Source: Cryomorphaceae bacterium (GTDB taxonomy: Bacteria; Bacteroidota; Bacteroidia; Flavobacteriales; Schleiferiaceae). Taken from it: DNA of 9,317 bases. Shown in pieces: positions 1 to 5,575 of the stretch. Below the pieces are notes generated by a model. That model saw nothing but the letters and a program-made list of their open reading frames with translations, was not told where the DNA came from and ran no database searches. The position numbers were made by a program, and so were the translations under genes. The first letter of the stretch is position 1; every line of letters begins with the position of its first letter. The stretch covers positions 1 to 9,317 of the forward strand of contig CATITW010000186.1 in NCBI GenBank assembly GCA_949547975.1, given 5' to 3'.

Positions 1-242
1 AGATCCCCTGGAGCAAAGCCCTCGAGATTTGCATCCTCTTCCTCTACACCGCTTAATTTAAGGCGACGTATGAACGAATACCGAACACGGAAAAATTCAT
101 CCATATTGTTGGAGTGGATTCCCAAAAAGCGGATGCGCTCGATCAGCGGCACTTCAGGGTCCTCAGCCTCTTGTAACACACGTTCGTTGAACTTCAGCCA
201 ACTGATGTCACGATTACTAAAGACTTGTTTATCTGCTATCAT
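1..242 (-). CDS. ppk1: Polyphosphate kinase 1, N-terminal part (runs off left edge)
   Basis: PPK1 reversibly polymerises the terminal phosphate of ATP into inorganic polyphosphate. Only the first 80 residues are in the window; the gene continues beyond position 1. The translation from ATG at 242-240 starts MIADKQVFSNRDISWLKFNE, followed by an RVLQEAEDPEVPLIER-type stretch and FLGIHSNNMDEFFRVR, which are hallmark sequences of the PPK1 N-terminal domain. The catalytic histidines and the rest of the kinase lie outside, so activity cannot be judged. Its ATG overlaps the TGA of the upstream sixA-like gene (ATGA, positions 242-239), which suggests translational coupling and shared transcription. 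Identification rests on recognising the N-domain sequence and is very secure. Confidence 0.95.
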   Translation of the reverse strand, partial: MIADKQVFSNRDISWLKFNERVLQEAEDPEVPLIERIRFLGIHSNNMDEFFRVRYSFIRRLKLSGVEEEDANLEGFAPGD

Positions 243-745
243 TCTTTGGTCTTAAGTCGTTTAGGATATTCAAAGGTGATCAATTCCGCGCCCGGTCCTA
301 TCTCGCGCCAGCTTCCTACATCAAAGCGTAAACATACCAAGCCCGTCGTGGGTACATTGGAGATGTGGGCATCGGTCATATCATTCACAAAATCTGTGAT
401 GCCTGGATTGTGTGCGAAATAGATGGCCGTGTCGATGTGATCCGCCGTTCTGGCAATGTGCGAGCGCAAGGTTTGTACACCCGCGTGGTAGAGCTCGTCA
501 ATCATTTTGACTTCCGCCGCTGGTACTTGGAAATTTTTGGCAAAAATAAGGGCGGTATGCACCGCACGCGTGGCGGGAGAACTGAACATTTTAAAATGCG
601 CATTCTGAGGCAGGAGTTCTTCTACATACGTGCTTACTAGATGGGCATCCCGTATGCCGCGACCTTTCAGTGGACGGTCTCTGTCATCCACTTGATCAAG
701 CGACCAGGAGCTTTTGGCATGTCGAACTAGGTAGAGTGTTTTCAT
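239..745 (-). CDS. sixA: SixA-like histidine phosphatase family protein
   Basis: Small histidine-phosphatase (phosphoglycerate-mutase-like) protein of 168 residues, the size of SixA. The catalytic RHA motif is at residues 8-10 (LVRHAKSSW, His9 the expected phospho-acceptor), SSPATRA lies near residues 55-61, and the second core histidine is His112 in FAHNPG. E. coli SixA dephosphorylates phosphohistidine in signalling and PTS proteins; the substrate here is unknown. I chose ATG 745 because MKTLYLVRHA is the family's usual N-terminus; an in-frame ATG at 781 would add 12 residues with no family counterpart. Its stop overlaps the ppk1 start by 4 nt (ATGA), so it is probably co-expressed with polyphosphate kinase; a link to phosphate metabolism is inference. 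The symbol is by similarity only. Confidence 0.88.
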   Translation of the reverse strand: MKTLYLVRHAKSSWSLDQVDDRDRPLKGRGIRDAHLVSTYVEELLPQNAHFKMFSSPATRAVHTALIFAKNFQVPAAEVKMIDELYHAGVQTLRSHIARTADHIDTAIYFAHNPGITDFVNDMTDAHISNVPTTGLVCLRFDVGSWREIGPGAELITFEYPKRLKTKE

Positions 746-832
746 GTAGTTAAAATACAGATTTTCAACACGTTCTACCAACCCCTAATGCAGGTTACAT
801 AAATCTTAACAGAAAATTTAAGCAGAGGTTAC
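746..832. other. Gap between mazG and sixA
   Basis: This 87-nt non-coding stretch is the longest gap in the window. Reading on the minus strand it is AT-rich in the middle (TTAAATTTTCTGTTAAGATT) and could carry a promoter for sixA-ppk1, but no clean TAnnTTTG box is present; TAAATTTT is only a near match. No strong hairpin followed by a T-run was seen, so I cannot call a terminator for mazG. Whether sixA-ppk1 is a separate transcript is open. Confidence 0.4.
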
Positions 833-1621
833 CTAGCGCTGAGCAGTCTTCGCTTCGTTCCAAAGCACCTCCATTTCCTCTAAACTCATGTCGCTTAGCG
901 ACTTACCCAGCTCTCGGGCCTTAGACTCCATGTAGGTGAACCTGAAAATGAACTTTTTATTGGTACGTTCGAGTGCCAATTCTGGATCCAATCCGCTTAA
1001 GCGAGAGAAATTGACCAATGAGAACAGGACATCACCCAACTCACCTTCGATATCTTCCTCTTTACCAGACTTTTGCGCCTGTTCAAACTCACCGAGCTCC
1101 TCTTTGATTTTATCCCAAACGTCTTCTGGTTTGTCCCAGTCAAAACCTGCACCTCGCGCCTTATCACCGATGCGAATCGCCTTAACAAGCGCAGGAAGGC
1201 CTCGAGGAACGCCTTGGAGCACACTCTTGGTACCTTTTTCCTTGAGCTTGATAGCTTCCCAATTCGCCTTGACTTCCTCTTCCGTATTTGCCGTTACATC
1301 TCCGTAAATGTGCGGATGGCGATGTATGAGTTTGTCACAAACGCTGTTCAGAACATCAGCAACGTCAAAAGCCCCTTTCTCACTACCGATCTTGGCATAA
1401 AACACCATGTGCAGCATGAGGTCGCCGAGCTCTTTTTTGATTTCTTCTAGATCGTTTCCCTCAATAGCATCCGCAAGCTCGTAGGTCTCCTCAATAGTGA
1501 GGTGACGCAAGCTTTCGAGCGTTTGTTTCTTGTCCCACGGACACTCCGCACGTAGGGTATCCATGATGTCTAATAAACGCCCAAAGGCCTCCATTTTCTC
1601 TGCCCGGGTATGCTGGCTCAT
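833..1621 (-). CDS. mazG: Nucleoside triphosphate pyrophosphohydrolase MazG
   Basis: MazG hydrolyses NTPs and dNTPs to monophosphates and pyrophosphate, a house-cleaning or stress-nucleotide role in the cytoplasm. The 262-residue length matches the full two-domain enzyme. The first domain has CPWDKKQTLESLRHLTIEE at about residues 27-45, the metal-binding EETYE (44-48) and KELGD (63-67). HRHPHIYG follows, and the second MazG domain shows EELGEFEQA and GELGDVLFSLVN, so both EExxE/ExxD-type metal sites appear intact. The start at 1621 fits the family N-terminus. It lies 10 nt after the stop of the DUF5606 gene, so it is probably the last gene of the ruvX-def-lipoprotein-DUF5606-mazG run. Not related to the MazEF toxin system, despite the name. 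Confidence 0.96.
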   Translation of the reverse strand: MSQHTRAEKMEAFGRLLDIMDTLRAECPWDKKQTLESLRHLTIEETYELADAIEGNDLEEIKKELGDLMLHMVFYAKIGSEKGAFDVADVLNSVCDKLIHRHPHIYGDVTANTEEEVKANWEAIKLKEKGTKSVLQGVPRGLPALVKAIRIGDKARGAGFDWDKPEDVWDKIKEELGEFEQAQKSGKEEDIEGELGDVLFSLVNFSRLSGLDPELALERTNKKFIFRFTYMESKARELGKSLSDMSLEEMEVLWNEAKTAQR

Positions 1622-1631
1622 AAGCGTTTTT

Positions 1632-2060
1632 TTATTCGGCTTCTTCTGCCGTCGCTTCAGTAGACTCTTCTGCGTCGAGGATCGACAGTAGGTCGTTCTT
1701 TACCAAGATATTGAACCACTGTACGACTTTCTTGATGTCACTAGCATACACGCGTTCTTGATCAAACTTCGGCAACACTTCACCGAAGAAGTCTTCCAAT
1801 TCATTTTTTGAACTCTTGTGCGATAGTGCTTCTTTGCCTTCTGTAACCTCAGCCATTGCTTTGAATACTTCACGCAAAGGCACTTCTTCCTCATACGTGT
1901 AGATGGCGATGTCTCCTAAAGAGCTGACGTTTGCCGTAGCAGGAATGGACGTGCGCTGTCCATCGATCAAGCTTTCCACCACAACGCCATTTTTACGGTG
2001 TGCAATCAGATGAAATAATCCTGGTTTTCCTGCGATGGATAATACGGTTCTTAGTTCCAT
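1632..2060 (-). CDS. DUF5606 domain-containing protein
   Basis: Conserved Bacteroidota protein of unknown function, 142 residues. The N-terminal part has ELRTVLSIAGKPGLFHLIA, then NGVVVESLIDGQRTSIPA and VSSLGDIAIYTYEEEVPL, the recognisable DUF5606 pattern (about residues 1-60). A helical region follows (FKAMAEVTEGKEAL to FFGEVLPKFDQERVYASDIKK), with the second small domain seen in this family (about 65-128). The last 13 or so residues are a low-complexity acidic tail of Glu, Ala and Thr. No signal peptide or membrane helix is present, so it is probably cytoplasmic. Its ATG shares one base with the stop of the lipoprotein gene (TAATG). Family assignment is from memory of the sequence pattern; no function is proposed. 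Confidence 0.85.
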   Translation of the reverse strand: MELRTVLSIAGKPGLFHLIAHRKNGVVVESLIDGQRTSIPATANVSSLGDIAIYTYEEEVPLREVFKAMAEVTEGKEALSHKSSKNELEDFFGEVLPKFDQERVYASDIKKVVQWFNILVKNDLLSILDAEESTEATAEEAE

Positions 2061-2602
2061 TAGTTTTTATTTAGCCAATTTTTGACGGTTTCTAACTCTT
2101 TGTCTTTCCCCCCACTATTCAACTCCAAGAGCGCGAGCGCATTTGGAACTAATTCGTGCTGAGGATATCTTTTGATCAGGGCCTCTAAAAAAGCCGTAGA
2201 TCGCTCTGTATCTGCTAATGTATTTTCAAAATACAACGCAAGTTGCATTAATGCCTCCGGAGCAAAACGATGCTCTGGGAATTTGCTGGTCAAAAGTATC
2301 AAATAGTTGACTCCGTACAATTGGTCCTTTGAACCACTCATCAATACCAAACCTGCTTGCATTAAACGCTTTGGATCACTCCCGATATAATCCGAGGCCG
2401 CAATCAAAAACGGGCGAGCGCGCTCAAGATCCCCCTCCGTCGCAACCGCACTGTCGATCTTGTTGAGATACCACTGCGCTGAATCTAAGGCCACCACCTC
2501 GCTCTGAGGTGCTTGTTGGCTTTCACTTTCTTGCGCTACCGGCTCTGAAGGAGCAGCACTGCATGCGCCCAAAACGACCATCCACAACAGTGCTAATCTC
2601 AT
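2060..2602 (-). CDS. Small TPR-like lipoprotein
   Basis: Predicted lipoprotein of 180 residues. The N-terminus is a short signal peptide (MRLALLWMVV) ending in a lipobox LGAC with the lipidated cysteine at residue 14, followed by a Ser/Glu/Gln-rich linker to about residue 36. The rest is helical, with tetratricopeptide-like pairs: an EGDLERARPFLIAASDYI-type segment, FAPEALMQLALYFENTLADT with STAFLEALIKRYPQHELVPN, and a final NALALLELNSGGKDKELE helix. This resembles BamD/CpoB-type outer-membrane-associated TPR proteins in shape, but it is shorter and no specific partner is indicated. The start ATG overlaps the def stop (ATGA, 2602-2599), suggesting coupling. Envelope location is inferred from the lipobox; the biological role is unknown. 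Confidence 0.8.
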   Translation of the reverse strand: MRLALLWMVVLGACSAAPSEPVAQESESQQAPQSEVVALDSAQWYLNKIDSAVATEGDLERARPFLIAASDYIGSDPKRLMQAGLVLMSGSKDQLYGVNYLILLTSKFPEHRFAPEALMQLALYFENTLADTERSTAFLEALIKRYPQHELVPNALALLELNSGGKDKELETVKNWLNKN

Positions 2603-3171
2603 CGTTTTTTCGGGAATTTCATTGGGTAATCGATCTTGATATCACCGCGCTCGATACTTCCTAGACGTCCCTTGATCAAACGCTTACGTAGCGGCTTCAC
2701 ATATTCGGTGAATAATACGCCCTCAATATGATCGTATTCGTGTTGAATCACGCGTGCAGCGAGTCCTGAATAGGTTTCTTCTACCAGTTCCCAATTCTCG
2801 TTATAGTACTCAATCACAATTTTCTCCTTGCGGTAGACCATCTCACGAACATCGGGAATGCTCAAGCAGCCTTCTTCCATGCCCCATTCTTCACCATCTT
2901 CTTCGATAATGATGGGGTTGATGAAGGTTTTGGTGAATCCTTTGAGCAGCTCATAATCTTCTTGCCCTTCCTCTGCGAATGGACTCGCGTCGACGATGAA
3001 CAAACGAATGCCGCGACCGATCTGAGGCGCTGCAAGACCCACGCCTTGTGCGTTGTACATGGTTTCGTACATGTTTTTGATCAGCGCATCGAGACCTGGA
3101 TATTCCTGGTCAATCTCGTCGGCCACTTTATTTAAAACAGGATCGCCGTAGGCAACTATAGGTAAAATCAT
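2599..3171 (-). CDS. def: Peptide deformylase
   Basis: Peptide deformylase removes the N-formyl group from the initiator methionine of nascent proteins. All three metal-site motifs are intact in the 190-residue product: GVGLAAPQIG at residues 43-52, EGCLSIP at 100-106 (metal-ligand Cys102) and QHEYDH at 143-148 (ligands His144 and His148, catalytic Glu145). An acidic loop at about residues 65-76 (FAEEGQEDYELL) lies between motifs 1 and 2. I chose ATG 3171 because MILPIVAYGDPVL is the canonical start; an upstream in-frame ATG at 3192 would add seven residues and overlap the promoter-like box. It sits 27 nt downstream of ruvX and overlaps the lipoprotein gene by 4 nt. Confidence 0.97.
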   Translation of the reverse strand: MILPIVAYGDPVLNKVADEIDQEYPGLDALIKNMYETMYNAQGVGLAAPQIGRGIRLFIVDASPFAEEGQEDYELLKGFTKTFINPIIIEEDGEEWGMEEGCLSIPDVREMVYRKEKIVIEYYNENWELVEETYSGLAARVIQHEYDHIEGVLFTEYVKPLRKRLIKGRLGSIERGDIKIDYPMKFPKKR

Positions 3172-3189
3172 ATTGTGCGTTGTGAGCGG

Positions 3190-3197
3190 CAAAGATA
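3190..3197 (-). promoter_or_regulatory. Candidate Bacteroidota -7 box upstream of def
   Basis: The minus strand reads TATCTTTG, an exact match to the TAnnTTTG consensus used by the Bacteroidota primary sigma factor, ending 18 nt before the def ATG at 3171. It overlaps the last codons and the stop region of ruvX in the 27-nt ruvX-def gap. No good -33 TTG element at the expected spacing was seen, only an AT-rich stretch, so this may be a weak internal promoter giving def extra transcription. Confidence 0.45.
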
Positions 3198-3198
3198 G

Positions 3199-3609
3199 TT
3201 ATCGCTGTGCTAAAAATCGCTCTAAAATCAGGGAGGCTGCTACTTTGTCTAGGGCACCTTTTTCACGGCGTTTGCTTTTTTTCATCCCACCTGCGATCAG
3301 GGTTTGAGAAGCCAATTTTGACGTGTCGCTCTCATCAACGAGTACGACCTGAATTTTTGGGAAACGGGCCGAAATTTTTGCGACCCATTGCTGAATCAAT
3401 CTCGTGCTGTCCGTCTCCACCTCCGTAAACTCCGAAGGATCACCTACGACTATGATTTCCGGCTGATGCTCTTGGATGTAGCCATCTAAAATGGGCATTA
3501 AATCCGCAGTAAGCACAGTTTTCAAGGGGAACGCCATCATTTGTAAGGGATCCGTTTCTGCCAGCCCAGTGCGCTTACCTCCGATGTCTAGTGCGAGTAT
3601 TTTTGCCAT
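3199..3609 (-). CDS. ruvX: Holliday junction resolvase-like protein RuvX (YqgF)
   Basis: RuvX/YqgF is an RNase H-fold protein implicated in 16S rRNA 5' maturation and proposed as a Holliday junction resolvase. The 136-residue product has the fold's acidic residues: Asp8 in ALDIGGKRTG, the VDE segment (Asp92, Glu93) and Asp121 in ALDKVAAS, plus the basic MKKSKRREKG loop before the last. The usual DERFTSKMA stretch reads DESDTSKLA here, so the normally conserved Arg and Phe are replaced (residues 94-95). The central VVGDPSEFTEVE also departs from common versions. Start ATG 3609 is chosen because MAKILALDIG is canonical; the open frame extends to an ATG at 3738 but that would overlap dapD. It diverges from dapD and probably leads the minus-strand operon. 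Confidence 0.93.
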   Translation of the reverse strand: MAKILALDIGGKRTGLAETDPLQMMAFPLKTVLTADLMPILDGYIQEHQPEIIVVGDPSEFTEVETDSTRLIQQWVAKISARFPKIQVVLVDESDTSKLASQTLIAGGMKKSKRREKGALDKVAASLILERFLAQR

Positions 3610-3613
3610 GTCA

Positions 3614-3621
3614 CAAAGGTA
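3614..3621 (-). promoter_or_regulatory. Candidate -7 box for ruvX, nearly leaderless
   Basis: The minus strand reads TACCTTTG followed by TGAC and then the ruvX ATG (3609-3607). This is an exact TAnnTTTG match only 4 nt from the start codon. As initiation in this phylum normally falls a few bases after the box, the transcript would start at or within a few bases of the ATG, giving a leaderless or nearly leaderless mRNA. No clear -33 TTG element was found at the usual distance. Confidence 0.55.
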
Positions 3622-3642
3622 GTCTTTACCCCTGAAATGCCG

Positions 3643-3650
3643 TAGCTTTG
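3643..3650 (+). promoter_or_regulatory. Candidate -7 box for dapD operon
   Basis: TAGCTTTG matches the Bacteroidota TAnnTTTG -7 consensus exactly and ends 28 nt before the dapD ATG at 3679, leaving room for a short AT-rich leader (TTTAAGATTTAGAAAAACAGC) without a Shine-Dalgarno sequence. A -33 TTG at the standard spacing is not evident. It is the only good candidate for the whole dapD-to-7539 gene run. Confidence 0.55.
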
Positions 3651-3678
3651 TGGTTGGTTTAAGATTTAGAAAAACAGC

Positions 3679-4494
3679 ATGCAAGAAGTACGCAAAAACA
3701 TAGAACGTGCGTGGGAAAACCGCGACATGTTGCAACAAGAAGAAGTTCAGAACGCCATCCGCTCCGTAGTGGCAGCGCTAGATGCAGGAACCCTTCGAGT
3801 TGCAGAACCTGTGGGTGAGGACTGGCAGGTGAACGAATGGGTAAAAAAGGCAGTAGTGCTCTACTTCCCGATCCAGAAAATGGAAACGATCGAGGTAGGC
3901 CCGTTTGAATTTCACGATAAAATCCCGTTAAAGAAAGACTACGCAGCCAAAGGCGTTCGCGTGGTACCTCATGCTGTTGCACGCGTCGGAGCGTTCATCG
4001 AAAGCGGTGTAGTAATGATGCCTTCTTACATCAACATTGGTGCGTATGTGGAGTCAGGTACGATGGTAGATACTTGGGCAACCGTGGGTTCTTGTGCGCA
4101 GATTGGTAAAAACGTACACTTGAGCGGTGGTGTTGGTATTGGCGGTGTTTTAGAGCCGTTACAAGCCGCACCCGTGATCATCGAAGACGATTGCTTTATC
4201 GGCTCTCGTTGCATCGTAGTGGAAGGCGTCCGGGTAGAAAAAGAGGCCGTTTTAGGGGCGAATGTGGTACTGACCGCTTCTACTAAAATCATCGACGTAA
4301 GTGGCGATACTCCGAAAGAATACCGCGGGGTTGTACCGGCACGTTCAGTCGTTATTCCAGGCACGATGCCTAAGGAATTCCAAGCGGGTACGTTCCAGGT
4401 GCCTTGTGCGCTGATCATCGGTCAAAGAAAGGCTTCTACGGACAAGAAAACATCCTTGAACGACGCACTTAGAACCCACAACGTAGCGGTCTAA
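3679..4494 (+). CDS. dapD: Tetrahydrodipicolinate N-succinyltransferase DapD
   Basis: DapD transfers a succinyl group from succinyl-CoA to 2,3,4,5-tetrahydropyridine-2,6-dicarboxylate in the succinylase branch of meso-diaminopimelate/lysine synthesis, feeding peptidoglycan. The 271 residues match the family length. The N-terminal helical domain has VGEDWQVNEWVKKAVVLYFP; the left-handed beta-helix hexapeptide region carries MMPSYINIGAYVESGTMVDT, WATVGSCAQIGKNVHLSGGV, GIGGVLEPLQAAPVIIEDD and FIGSRCIVVEGV, all hallmark and intact. The short C-terminal part includes VPCALIIGQR. ATG 3679 gives the usual start. It is the first gene of a plus-strand operon; its TAA shares one base with the next ATG (TAATG). 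This supports a diaminopimelate-type peptidoglycan. Confidence 0.98.
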   Translation: MQEVRKNIERAWENRDMLQQEEVQNAIRSVVAALDAGTLRVAEPVGEDWQVNEWVKKAVVLYFPIQKMETIEVGPFEFHDKIPLKKDYAAKGVRVVPHAVARVGAFIESGVVMMPSYINIGAYVESGTMVDTWATVGSCAQIGKNVHLSGGVGIGGVLEPLQAAPVIIEDDCFIGSRCIVVEGVRVEKEAVLGANVVLTASTKIIDVSGDTPKEYRGVVPARSVVIPGTMPKEFQAGTFQVPCALIIGQRKASTDKKTSLNDALRTHNVAV

Positions 4495-5237
4495 TGTCGG
4501 TTCAGCTGTCAGTAGTTTATCTCAGTTTTAACGAAGAAGATATTCTTGGTAGATCACTGCAATCTGTAGCGGATGTAGCGGATGAAATCGTGGTGGTGGA
4601 CAGCGGATCAACAGATGGTACCTTAGATATAGCGCGAGGTTTTGGCGCGAAGCTCTTTACGCGTCCTTTGGACAACTGGGGTGCACAGCGCAACTGGGCT
4701 TTGGATCAGTGCGCGAACTTTTGGGTGTTGGTGCTAGATTGTGACGAGGTGCTCAGTGAAGAATTGGTACAGAGCCTACGATCATTTAAAGCCGGTTCTC
4801 CTACAGAAGGACTTTACAGCTTCAAGCGTTCGCATGTATTTATGGACCGGCGCATGAAATATAGTGGACTTCAAAACGACTGGATCATCCGTCTGATGCC
4901 GCGAACAACGCGGTTCGAAACACTGTTTGTTCATGAAAAAGTACACGGTAGATCGAGCAGACTCAGTGGTGAACTGGTGCATTACACATATAAAAGCGAG
5001 GCGCATTGGGCCGGAAAAATTAGGCATTATGCCCAGCGACAAGCCATAGATTACGACCCTAAAACCGGAGCTGTTTCTGCGTGGCATAAAATTGTTAAAC
5101 CTTCCTTCCGATTTTTCAAGCACTACGTGTTAAAAGGCGGTATTTTTGACGGTCGAAAAGGACTGGACTACAGCGTATGGATGTACCGCGCGGTGAGGTG
5201 GAGGTACCAGGAATTAGAAAAACTTCGAATGCGATGA
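4494..5237 (+). CDS. WaaE/KdtX-like family 2 glycosyltransferase
   Basis: GT-A-fold glycosyltransferase of family 2, 247 residues. The N-terminus SVVYLSFNEED starts the nucleotide-sugar-binding fold; EIVVVDSGSTDGT (residues 31-43) is the classic GT2 motif with Asp36; NWGAQRNWAL is at 61-70; and LDCDEVLSEEL (81-91) supplies the metal-binding DxD-like site (Asp82, Asp84). The later FVHEKVHG, then RHYAQRQAIDYD and a C-terminal HYVLKGGIFDGRKGL segment, are typical of the WaaE/KdtX subgroup that adds a sugar to the lipopolysaccharide core. The donor and acceptor cannot be told from sequence. No strong membrane helix is present, so it probably acts at the cytoplasmic face of the inner membrane. It overlaps dapD by 1 nt and the next gene by 4 nt. 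Confidence 0.88.
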   Translation: MSVQLSVVYLSFNEEDILGRSLQSVADVADEIVVVDSGSTDGTLDIARGFGAKLFTRPLDNWGAQRNWALDQCANFWVLVLDCDEVLSEELVQSLRSFKAGSPTEGLYSFKRSHVFMDRRMKYSGLQNDWIIRLMPRTTRFETLFVHEKVHGRSSRLSGELVHYTYKSEAHWAGKIRHYAQRQAIDYDPKTGAVSAWHKIVKPSFRFFKHYVLKGGIFDGRKGLDYSVWMYRAVRWRYQELEKLRMR

Positions 5238-5575
5238 GCACAGCAGTTATCATCAGTCTCATGATCATTATGATCGCTGTTTACAGCTACAAATGGGCAC
5301 TACATTTTCAATACCTCAGAGTTCAAAACAAAAAGAAGCCGGGGCACTGGATGGACTATTATAAGAGAAATTTCATCCACAAAAAAGACCAGCAATGGTG
5401 GCGCGAGAGCATCATGCTCTTCCCCTTGCTCTACCCGGTGGTAATGACCGGAAAGCCGACGCAAGACCAATGGCTTGCGAAGATCAAGCGTACGAATATC
5501 GCTATGTATTTTTTGCTGATCCTATTCTTACTCGCCGGTATTTATTTCTCAAAACTGCCTAGTAACCCGTATTAA
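5234..5575 (+). CDS. Small membrane protein of unknown function
   Basis: I do not recognise this 113-residue protein. Two hydrophobic segments are clear: residues about 3-20 (AVIISLMIIMIAVYSY) and about 88-105 (NIAMYFLLILFLLAGIYF). A weaker one, MLFPLLYPVVM at about 61-71, might be re-entrant or amphipathic. Between them is a basic, aromatic stretch (KKKPGHWMDYYKRNF, then KKDQQWWRES). Start ATG 5234 is preferred: it forms an ATGA overlap with the glycosyltransferase stop, whereas an upstream in-frame ATG at 5177 would sit deep inside that gene. Its stop directly abuts the cca start (TAAATG). The tight packing on both sides supports it being a real, co-expressed gene; position next to a glycosyltransferase suggests, but does not show, an envelope role. 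Confidence 0.75.
   Translation: MSTAVIISLMIIMIAVYSYKWALHFQYLRVQNKKKPGHWMDYYKRNFIHKKDQQWWRESIMLFPLLYPVVMTGKPTQDQWLAKIKRTNIAMYFLLILFLLAGIYFSKLPSNPY

Larger units (their letters stand above)
3612..3652. repeat. 7-bp inverted repeat spanning divergent -7 boxes
   Basis: CACAAAG at 3612-3618 and CTTTGTG at 3646-3652 are perfect reverse complements in the ruvX-dapD gap, separated by 27 nt. Each arm contains the TTTG part of a TAnnTTTG -7 box pointing outwards, so both genes have the extended box TAnCTTTGTG (n = C for ruvX, G for dapD). The symmetry may simply be two similar promoters back to back, or it could be a two-half-site operator. Confidence 0.6.

Noticed and set aside
936..1450. Open frames of 123 and 125 codons antisense to mazG
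   Set aside because: Both fall within the intact mazG gene and have compositions typical of antisense translation; no motif or start signal supports them.
833..1621. Toxin-antitoxin or defence function for MazG
   Set aside because: Both MazG domains look like the housekeeping two-domain enzyme and no mazE/mazF or defence genes are nearby.
3610..3738. 43-residue N-terminal extension of RuvX from ATG 3738
   Set aside because: It would overlap the dapD start region, contains the promoter-like boxes, and RuvX proteins begin at the MAKILALDIG-type sequence.
4026..4418. 130-codon open frame antisense to dapD
   Set aside because: It lies wholly inside the well-conserved dapD beta-helix region, has Ser/Thr/Pro-rich shadow composition and no family resemblance.
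4566..4583. Perfect 9-bp tandem duplication (GTAGCGGAT twice)
   Set aside because: It encodes Val-Ala-Asp twice within the glycosyltransferase, in frame and with the following GT2 motif intact; two copies are too few to call a functional repeat.
5177..5233. Upstream start for the small membrane protein
   Set aside because: The extra 19 residues are hydrophilic and encoded inside the glycosyltransferase gene; the ATG at 5234 gives an ATGA coupling and an immediate membrane helix.
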